This document shows, in pieces, positions 1-5,204 of a stretch of 7,734 bases of DNA. Source of the DNA: Chloroflexota bacterium (lineage in GTDB: Bacteria; Chloroflexota; Limnocylindria; Limnocylindrales; CSP1-4). The notes beneath the pieces were generated by a model. That model was given only the letters and a program-made list of their open reading frames with translations, ran no database searches and was not told the origin of the DNA. Made by a program: the position numbers and the translations under genes. The stretch lies in NCBI GenBank assembly GCA_025935655.1, contig JAICUV010000166.1, positions 1-7,734 of the forward strand, in the 5' to 3' direction. Each line of letters begins with the position of its first letter. Position 1 is the stretch's first letter.

Positions 1-1429
1 AAGCCGTGCCCTCGACACGGCTACTGCGCTGGGCGCGTCCTACGCGGACGTGCGGGTCGTCCGGCGGGTCGAGGAGTCCATCACCATCAAGTCGGGCCGG
101 CTGGAGGGCGTGTCCGGCGGCGAGAGCGAGGGCTTCGGCGTCCGCGTCCTGGTCGACGGGGCGTGGGGGTTCGCGGCGAGCCACCATCTCTCCACGGCCG
201 AGGCGGACCGGGTCGCTGCCGACGCCGTCCGCATCGCGAAGGCGAGCGCGACCGCCCTCCGCACGCCGGTCGTGCTCGACGACCGGCCGCCGGCCCACGG
301 ACGGTTCGAGACGGCCGTGGAGGAGGACCCGTTCGCGGTCCCGCTCGATCGCAAGATCGCCGACCTCATGGCGGCCGACGCGGCCCTCCGCCGCGTGGAC
401 GGCATCGCCTGGACCGAGACGATGTACGGCGCCCAGCGCGAGGACAAGACGTTCGCCGCGAGCGACGGGAGCTACACCGAGCAGGCGATCACGCACGTCG
501 GCGCGGGGCTGGAGGCAAACGCCATCGAGGGCGACGAGCACCAGCGCCGAAGCTACCCCGACAACGGCGGCGCCTGGGCGAGCGCCGGCTACGAGTTCGT
601 CCGCGGGCTCGACCTCGAGGGCAACGCGGAGCGGGTCGCCTCCGAGGCGCGCGAGCTCCTGACGGCCCCGCCGCTGCCCGCGGGCACGCGGACGATCGTC
701 CTCCACCCGTCGCAGCTGTACATGCAGGTCCACGAGAGCTGCGGCCACCCCACGGAGCTCGACCGGGCGTTCGGCACGGAGGCGAGCTACGCGGGCACGA
801 GCTTCCTCACGCCGGACATGCTCGGCTCCTTCCGCTACGGCAGCGACCTGTGCGACATCGTGGCCGACGCCACGGTCGCGGGCGGCCTCGGCAGCTTCGG
901 CTGGGACGACGAGGGCGTGGCCGCGCAGCGCGTGCCGCTGATCAAGGAGGGGATCTTCGTCGGCTACCTGTCCAGCCGCGAGACCGCCCCGCGGATCGGC
1001 CGCCAGAGCGGGGGCGCGATGCGCGCCGACGGCTGGAACCGCATCCCGCTCATCCGGATGACCAACGTCAACCTCCTGCCGAGGGACGGCATGACCTTCG
1101 ACGACATCGTCGCCGACACGGACGACGGCCTCCTGTTCGAGACCAACCGCTCCTGGTCCATCGACGACCGCCGCCTCAACTTCCAGTTCGGGACGGAGAT
1201 CTGCCGCGAGATCAAGGGCGGCAAGGTCGGCAGGCTCTACCGGAACGCGACCTACACGGGCATCACGTACGAGCTGTGGCGGTCCATGGATGCCGTGGGC
1301 GACGCGAGCTCGTGGAGGATGTGGGGCACACCGAACTGCGGCAAGGGGGAGCCCGGCCAGGCGGGTCATGTCGGGCACGGCGTGTCCGGTGCACGGTTCC
1401 GCAACGTGCGGGTGGGGGTCGTCGCATGA
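1..1429 (+). CDS. tldD: TldD metalloprotease subunit, 5'-partial
   Basis: This is the catalytic subunit of the TldD/TldE (PmbA) metalloprotease. In known bacteria the heterodimer sits in the cytoplasm, degrades unfolded peptides and removes leader peptides such as that of microcin B17. The frame is open from base 2, and the first codons (SRALDTATALGASYAD, then VRVV) already read as the family N-terminus, so the start lies just left of the window. The GTG at 50 is therefore an internal valine. About 475 residues are visible, against roughly 480 in E. coli TldD. The zinc motif HESCGH (HExxxH) is at bases 731-748, followed by PTELDRAFG. A late Cys in TPNCGKG (1337-1339) fits the third metal ligand of TldD. 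The protein ends in a glycine-rich tail and its TGA overlaps the ATG of tldE. The subunit assignment is secure; the substrate is unknown and no leader-peptide gene is visible nearby. Confidence 0.95.
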   Translation, partial: SRALDTATALGASYADVRVVRRVEESITIKSGRLEGVSGGESEGFGVRVLVDGAWGFAASHHLSTAEADRVAADAVRIAKASATALRTPVVLDDRPPAHGRFETAVEEDPFAVPLDRKIADLMAADAALRRVDGIAWTETMYGAQREDKTFAASDGSYTEQAITHVGAGLEANAIEGDEHQRRSYPDNGGAWASAGYEFVRGLDLEGNAERVASEARELLTAPPLPAGTRTIVLHPSQLYMQVHESCGHPTELDRAFGTEASYAGTSFLTPDMLGSFRYGSDLCDIVADATVAGGLGSFGWDDEGVAAQRVPLIKEGIFVGYLSSRETAPRIGRQSGGAMRADGWNRIPLIRMTNVNLLPRDGMTFDDIVADTDDGLLFETNRSWSIDDRRLNFQFGTEICREIKGGKVGRLYRNATYTGITYELWRSMDAVGDASSWRMWGTPNCGKGEPGQAGHVGHGVSGARFRNVRVGVVA

Positions 1430-2796
1430 GCGCGACCCACGGCATCGGGGGCGATCCCGAGGAGGCGCTCGCGCTGGCGCGACGGGTCGTCGAGGCGGCC
1501 GAGGCCGCAGGCGCGGACGAGGCCGAGGCGCTCGTCGTCGCGGGCGAGTCGGCGCTCACCCGGTTCGCGAACTCGGAGATCCACCAGAACGTCGCCAGCG
1601 CCGAGGTCTACGTCAACCTCCGGTTCGTGCGCGGCAAGCGCGTCGGCGTCGCGAGCACCGGGCGGATGGACGACGACGGGATGCGTGCGCTCGTGGAGCG
1701 CGCGGGCGCGATCGCCGCCAACGTGGACGAGCTCGAGGACTGGGCGGGCCTGCCCGAGGCCGGCGCCCCGGCGCCGCTCCCGGCGGCGTGGTCGGACCAC
1801 ACGGCGCATGCGACCCCCGAGCTGCGCGCCGAGGGTGCCCGGGCCGTGATCGCGGCGGCCGACGAGGCCGGTGTCACGGCCTACGGCAGCTTCTCGCACG
1901 ACGCCGAGGCGCTGGCGGTCGCGAGCTCCAAGGGGATCGCCGCCGCGGAGCGCCGGACGTCGAGCCAGCTGCTGACCGTGACGATGGGTCCCGACAAGGG
2001 TACGGGCTACGCGGAGCAGTGCCACGTCGACGCGACCGCGATCGACGCCCACGCCATCGGCCACGAGGCCGCGGAGCTCGCCCGCGCGAGCGCGAACCCG
2101 GTCGAGCTCGCCCCCGGCGACTACCCGGTGGTGCTCACGAGCTACGCGGTCGTGGACGTCGTCGACATGCTGGGCTACCTCGGGTTCACGGCCCTCGCGG
2201 TCCAGGAGGACCGCTCGTTCTACGAGCCGGGCAAGCGGGTGGGCTCGTCGCTCGTGTCGATCGCGGACGACTCGCGCGACCCCGCCGGGCTCCCGGTGGG
2301 CTTCGACGCGGAGGGCGTGCCGAAGCAGCGGCTGGAGCTCCTCGCGAGCGGCGTCTGCCGAGACCTCCCGTACGACGCGCAGACCGCCGCGCGCGCCGGC
2401 GTGACGTCGACGGGCCACGGCCTCCCGGCGCCGAACCCGTACGGCCCGTTCCCGACCAACATGGTGATGGCGGCCGGGGACCAGTCGCTCGAGGACCTCA
2501 TCGGCGGCATCGACCGCGGCCTGCTCGTGACGCGCTTCTGGTACACCAACCCGGTCCACCAGAAGAAGGTCATCATCACGGGCATGACACGCGACGGCAC
2601 GTTCCTCGTCGAGGGCGGCAGGGTCGTCGGCCCCGTGCGCAACCTGCGGTTCACGCAGTCGTACCTGGACGTCCTGGCGGGCGTCGAGGCGGTGAGCCGC
2701 GAGCGACGCTGCATCAAGGGCTTCCTCGGCGGGAGCGTGGTTCCCGCGGTCCGCGTGTCGTCGTTCACGTTCACGGGCGTCACGGCGGACAATTGA
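1426..2796 (+). CDS. pmbA: TldE/PmbA family protease partner subunit
   Basis: This 456-residue protein is the TldE (PmbA) partner of TldD; E. coli PmbA is about 450 residues. The ATG at 1426 overlaps the tldD stop as ATGA, and a G-rich stretch, GGTGGGGG (1411-1418), lies 7 bases upstream as a plausible ribosome binding site. This makes translational coupling and 1:1 synthesis likely. The N-terminal PmbA/TldA domain is seen in the segments SALTRFANSEIHQN and RGKRVGVASTGRMD. The C-terminal part shows the family patterns GLLVTRFWYTNPV and LVEGGRVVGPVRNLRFT. No HExxxH motif is present, as known for TldE, which closes the proteolytic chamber without carrying the zinc site. The central region (about residues 190-330) contains DYPVVLTSYAVVDVVDMLGYLGF, the counterpart of the segment that holds the zinc site in TldD. 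Function as a pair with the upstream gene is inferred from homology and overlap. Confidence 0.93.
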   Translation: MSATHGIGGDPEEALALARRVVEAAEAAGADEAEALVVAGESALTRFANSEIHQNVASAEVYVNLRFVRGKRVGVASTGRMDDDGMRALVERAGAIAANVDELEDWAGLPEAGAPAPLPAAWSDHTAHATPELRAEGARAVIAAADEAGVTAYGSFSHDAEALAVASSKGIAAAERRTSSQLLTVTMGPDKGTGYAEQCHVDATAIDAHAIGHEAAELARASANPVELAPGDYPVVLTSYAVVDVVDMLGYLGFTALAVQEDRSFYEPGKRVGSSLVSIADDSRDPAGLPVGFDAEGVPKQRLELLASGVCRDLPYDAQTAARAGVTSTGHGLPAPNPYGPFPTNMVMAAGDQSLEDLIGGIDRGLLVTRFWYTNPVHQKKVIITGMTRDGTFLVEGGRVVGPVRNLRFTQSYLDVLAGVEAVSRERRCIKGFLGGSVVPAVRVSSFTFTGVTADN

Positions 2797-2801
2797 GCGC
2801 G

Positions 2802-3095
2802 ATGGGCATCAGCGACCGGACGACGGCAGACCTCACGCTGTACGCGGAGGCGGACGGATCCATCTCGGTGGACACCGGCTCGCGGTTCGTGGCGGTCGGC
2901 GGCGACGACCTGGAGCGCATCCTGGACCGGCTCGCCGCCGACGGCGGGACCCTTCGCCTGCTCGGCGGCACGGGCCGCGCGGACGACGGCGACGAGCCGC
3001 TCGACCGCGAGAGCGACCCCGGGATGGGTGCCGCGTCGCACGTGCTCGCCCTCGCGTACGCCCGCGGGCTCACCGTCGTCCGCGACGAGGGCTGA
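2802..3095 (+). CDS. Small hypothetical protein of the tldD-tldE operon
   Basis: I do not recognise this 97-residue acidic protein. It follows tldE after 5 bases, so it is almost certainly co-transcribed. ATG 2802 is the chosen start. A TTG at 2793, in frame and overlapping the tldE stop as TTGA, would add three residues (LSA) and would be closer to GGCGG at 2784-2788. The sequence suggests two N-terminal strands (DLTLYAEA and GSISVDTG), a helix (DDLERILDRLAAD), a strand (GTLRLLGG), an acidic loop rich in Asp/Glu (about residues 57-70), a helix (AASHVLALAYARG) and a last strand (LTVVRDE). It has no signal peptide, membrane segment or cysteine, so it is probably a soluble cytoplasmic protein. 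The beta-beta-alpha-beta-alpha-beta order faintly recalls ExbD/TolR periplasmic domains, but the membrane anchor is absent and I do not claim homology. Coding is supported by frame continuity, codon style and operon position. Confidence 0.7.
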   Translation: MGISDRTTADLTLYAEADGSISVDTGSRFVAVGGDDLERILDRLAADGGTLRLLGGTGRADDGDEPLDRESDPGMGAASHVLALAYARGLTVVRDEG

Positions 3096-3107
3096 CCGCT
3101 CCACCGG

Positions 3108-3132
3108 CGCCGCTCGTGCGGCGGAGCCCTTT
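3108..3132 (+). terminator. GC hairpin, possible terminator of the tldD-tldE operon
   Basis: The sequence CGCCGC (3108-3113), a 4-base loop TCGT and GCGGCG (3118-3123) form a perfect 6-bp GC stem 12 bases after the stop of the small operon gene. Only three T bases (3130-3132) follow after a short spacer, so it is a weak intrinsic terminator at best. Its position between the operon and the next candidate promoter supports the role. Confidence 0.4.
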
Positions 3133-3164
3133 CCGCGCGCGGCACCATCGGGTACGGTCCGCCC
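3130..3164 (+). promoter_or_regulatory. Candidate leaderless promoter of the SnoaL-like gene
   Basis: A TACGGT hexamer (3153-3158, TAnnnT type -10) ends 6 bases before the GTG at 3165, which is the spacing seen at leaderless genes in Actinobacteria and related groups. TTTCCG (3130-3135) lies exactly 17 bases further upstream but matches the -35 consensus poorly. No Shine-Dalgarno sequence precedes the GTG, which agrees with a leaderless transcript. This is inference from spacing and sequence only. Confidence 0.35.
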
Positions 3165-3611
3165 GTGGAAGATCGCTCGATCCGTTCGCGCCTCGCCCGC
3201 CGCTTCGACCCGGTCGAGCTGCGCGCGATCAAGAAGCTCTGGGTGCGCCACTCGATCGCCGAGGATGCGCGTGACATCGACGGGCTCCTGGCCACGCTGA
3301 CGCCGGACTGCGTCTACGAGATCGTCCCCACGGGGCAGCGCTGGGAAGGCCACGCCGGCGCCCGGGCGTTCTACACGGAGCTGTTCGCCGCGTTCCCGGA
3401 CAACCGGTTCGCGCTCACGGACATCGTCGTGGGCCCGCAGGGCGTGTTCGAGGCCGCCGGGCTCACGGGGACGAACCTGGGGCCGTGGGCGGGCGTCCCG
3501 GCGAGCGGGCTCCCGGTCAGCCTCGGCGTGCTGATCCTGTTCCCGTGGGACCCCGAGCGGCGGCTGTTCACGGGGGAGCGGATCTGGTTCGACCGTGGAT
3601 CGGTCGCGTAA
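3165..3611 (+). CDS. SnoaL-like / NTF2-fold protein
   Basis: This is a 148-residue protein of the SnoaL-like polyketide cyclase / ester cyclase superfamily, a small alpha+beta barrel that binds hydrophobic or polar small molecules. Members act as cyclases, isomerases, hydrolases or simple binding proteins, so the reaction here cannot be named. Family features are an N-terminal helix with HSIAEDARDIDGLLATLTPDCVY (helix then first strand), GHAGARAFYTELFAAFPD (about residues 62-79), a core FEAAGLTGTNLGPWAGVPASG resembling the GTHxGxxxGxPxTG stretch of the family, and a last strand GERIWFD with E138 and D143, near where SnoaL has its acidic catalytic residue. GTG 3165 is the only start between the preceding in-frame stop (3093-3095) and GTG 3243, which would remove the first helix. 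There is no signal peptide, so it is cytoplasmic. It lies 34 bases before the lipoprotein gene and may share its transcript. Confidence 0.8.
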   Translation: MEDRSIRSRLARRFDPVELRAIKKLWVRHSIAEDARDIDGLLATLTPDCVYEIVPTGQRWEGHAGARAFYTELFAAFPDNRFALTDIVVGPQGVFEAAGLTGTNLGPWAGVPASGLPVSLGVLILFPWDPERRLFTGERIWFDRGSVA

Positions 3612-3645
3612 CGGTCCCGTAGCGGAGGCGGGCGAGCATCCGGCC

Positions 3646-5124
3646 ATGCTTCGCTCAACCCTCGCGCTCCTCGCCCTCCTTGCCCTCCTCGTCACTGGCT
3701 GTGCGGCCGCCGCGCCCAGCTCGCCCGCCGGATCTCTCCCCGCCGGCTCTCTCCCCGCCGGCTCCCCGGCCGCCTCGCCGTCCACCGGTCCGTCCGGCGC
3801 CGCCTCGCCGCATCCAATCGTCGTGACCACGGACATGGGCATGGACGACCTCGTGGCGATCTACCTGCTCCTGCGCGAGCCCAGCGTGGACATCCGCGCC
3901 ATCACCATCGACGGGACGGGCCTCGTGCACTGCGGCCCCGGGCTGCGCAACATCCGCCGGATCCTCGCCGCCTTCGGGCGCGAGGACATCCCGTTCGCGT
4001 GCGGTCGCGACACCGCCGGCCCCGGCGGCACGCCGTTCCCGGACGACTGGCGCGCGTCGAGCGACAACATGTACGGCGTCGTGCTGCCGCCGGTCGTGGG
4101 CACCGAGTTCCCGCCCGCGGGAGCGGATCTCCTCGCCGAGGCGATCGACGCGGCGCCCGCCCCGGTGACGATCGTCGCGTTGGGGCCGTGGACGACGCTC
4201 CAGGACCTGTTCGCCGCCCACCCGGCCACGCTCGCGAAGGTCGCGGGCATCCACGCCATGGCCGGCGCGTTCGACGTGCCGGGCAACATGGACACGCCGA
4301 CGATCAAGCCCGCCGACGGCGTCGAGTGGAACGTCGGCGCGGACCCGAGCGCGTTCGCCGCCGTCCTCGCGCTCGACGTCCCGGTCACCTTCGTCCCGCT
4401 CGACGCGACCGACGACGTCCCCGTGCCCTGGGACATCGTGGAGCGGCTCGCGTCCGACCACGCCGCCGCGGGCGCCGACATCACGTACGAGACGTACGTC
4501 CGCTCGCCGTACCTCGCCGCGGCTGGCTCCTACTGGTGGGATTCGGCCGCGGCCGCGGCGTTCGTGGACCCGGGCCTGGCCACGTGGGAGGACGCCACGA
4601 TCGCGCTCAGCGAGCGCGGCCACCTCAGCCGCGACCCCGCCGGACGCCCGGCACGGATCGCCGTCGCGGCCGACGGCCAGCGCGTCACCGACGCGATCCT
4701 CGCCGGCCTGCGGCGGGGTGACCCTCGCCCGGTCCCGTTCACCCTGGCCGGCGCCCTGTCGGTGACCTGGGACGGCACCGCGTGCACGGTCGACGACGGC
4801 GCCCCGACGAAGGCGGGCATGACGACCGTGACGTTCCACAACCGCTCGGCCGCGGCCGCCGGCCTGCTCGCCGCGGGCGTCCGGGAGCCGCACACCTGGG
4901 CCGACGCCCTCGCCTGGATCGACGCCGCCGACATGTCGAACCCGGAGCTCGCGATCCCCGACTGGATCGTCCAGGTTGCGAGCGACGGCGTCTACGCCGA
5001 GGCGGGCGCGGACGCGACGGCCGCCGTCGACCTGCCGGCGGGGACGGTGGGCGTCCTGTGCGGCACCGGCGAGTGGCCCAAGCTCGATTTCGCGGACGGG
5101 GGCACGCTGACGCTGGGGTCGTGA
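3646..5124 (+). CDS. Lipoprotein nucleoside hydrolase (IUNH family) with extra C-terminal domain
   Basis: This 492-residue exported lipoprotein belongs to the inosine-uridine nucleoside hydrolase family, which splits ribonucleosides into base and ribose. ATG 3646 begins a lipoprotein signal: Arg at position 3, a leucine-rich core and LVTGC with Cys19 as lipidation site. Residues 26-57 are a Pro/Ala/Gly/Ser linker. The catalytic domain (about 57-358) starts with VTTDMGMDD, where D63, D67 and D68 match the calcium-binding aspartates. It continues with RNIRRILAAFGREDIPFACG, VALGPWTTL, HAMAGAF and EWNVGADPSAF (E227, N229). The last calcium ligand is D299 in YWWDS; W298 replaces the usual active-site His, as in purine-specific trypanosomal enzymes. 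Residues about 363-491 form an added beta-rich domain (SVTWDGTAC, TTVTFHNRS, DLPAGTVGVLC) resembling cupredoxin-like folds, with C380 and C472 possibly disulphide-bonded. It likely acts at the cell surface in nucleoside salvage. Substrate is unproven. Confidence 0.88.
   Translation: MLRSTLALLALLALLVTGCAAAAPSSPAGSLPAGSLPAGSPAASPSTGPSGAASPHPIVVTTDMGMDDLVAIYLLLREPSVDIRAITIDGTGLVHCGPGLRNIRRILAAFGREDIPFACGRDTAGPGGTPFPDDWRASSDNMYGVVLPPVVGTEFPPAGADLLAEAIDAAPAPVTIVALGPWTTLQDLFAAHPATLAKVAGIHAMAGAFDVPGNMDTPTIKPADGVEWNVGADPSAFAAVLALDVPVTFVPLDATDDVPVPWDIVERLASDHAAAGADITYETYVRSPYLAAAGSYWWDSAAAAAFVDPGLATWEDATIALSERGHLSRDPAGRPARIAVAADGQRVTDAILAGLRRGDPRPVPFTLAGALSVTWDGTACTVDDGAPTKAGMTTVTFHNRSAAAAGLLAAGVREPHTWADALAWIDAADMSNPELAIPDWIVQVASDGVYAEAGADATAAVDLPAGTVGVLCGTGEWPKLDFADGGTLTLGS
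3724..3768 (+). repeat. Three 15-bp in-frame repeats in the lipoprotein linker
   Basis: Three consecutive 15-base units begin at 3724, 3739 and 3754 (first unit CCCGCCGGATCTCTC, later units with GGC for GGA). They encode PAGSL, PAGSL and PAGSP in the flexible linker directly after the lipobox. The repeat keeps the frame, so gain or loss of units would only change the linker length between membrane anchor and enzyme. Confidence 0.85.
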
Positions 5125-5138
5125 CGGCCGTGACGGCC
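5121..5138. repeat. 9-bp tandem duplication at the hydrolase stop codon
   Basis: GTGACGGCC occurs twice in direct succession (5121-5129 and 5130-5138). The first copy contains the TGA stop of the nucleoside hydrolase gene (5122-5124), so the second copy lies entirely in the untranslated tail. Confidence 0.7.
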
Positions 5139-5145
5139 GACGACC

Positions 5146-5160
5146 GGCCGGCCACCGGCC
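5146..5160. terminator. GC hairpin between convergent genes
   Basis: GGCCGG (5146-5151), loop CCA, CCGGCC (5155-5160) form a perfect 6-bp stem in the gap between the two convergent genes. A shorter 4-bp version (5171-5181) recurs in the next repeat copy. Neither is followed by a T tract on either strand, so intrinsic termination is possible but weakly supported. Confidence 0.3.
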
Positions 5161-5194
5161 CACGAGCGACCCGGCCACCGGCCCACGAGCGACC
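5148..5194. repeat. 23-bp perfect tandem duplication in the convergent gap
   Basis: Bases 5148-5170 are repeated without change at 5171-5193, and base 5194 matches the first base of a third copy. Each unit begins CCGGCCACCGG and ends CACGAGCGAC. It lies wholly between the stops of the nucleoside hydrolase gene and the regulator gene, where it harms neither frame. Confidence 0.9.
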
Positions 5195-5204
5195 GCGCCG
5201 TCCG

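Noticed and set aside
50..52. GTG 50 as the start of tldD
   Set aside because: The frame is open to the left edge and the preceding 16 codons encode family-like N-terminal sequence, so the true start is outside the window.
1366..2559. Minus-strand open frame (397 codons) opposite tldE
   Set aside because: Low-complexity Arg/Val/His-rich translation fully antisense to a recognised TldE; shadow frame.
2802..3095. Small operon protein as a RiPP precursor matured by TldD/TldE
   Set aside because: It lacks a leader/core layout, cysteine or heterocycle-prone core, and no modifying enzyme is nearby.
2802..3095. Small operon protein as an ExbD/TolR homologue
   Set aside because: Only the order of predicted strands and helices is similar; the N-terminal membrane helix is missing and no ExbB-like gene is present.
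3595..3645. Upstream GTG start for the nucleoside hydrolase, overlapping the SnoaL-like gene
   Set aside because: It would put 17 polar residues before the signal peptide; ATG 3646 gives a canonical lipoprotein signal with Cys at position 19.
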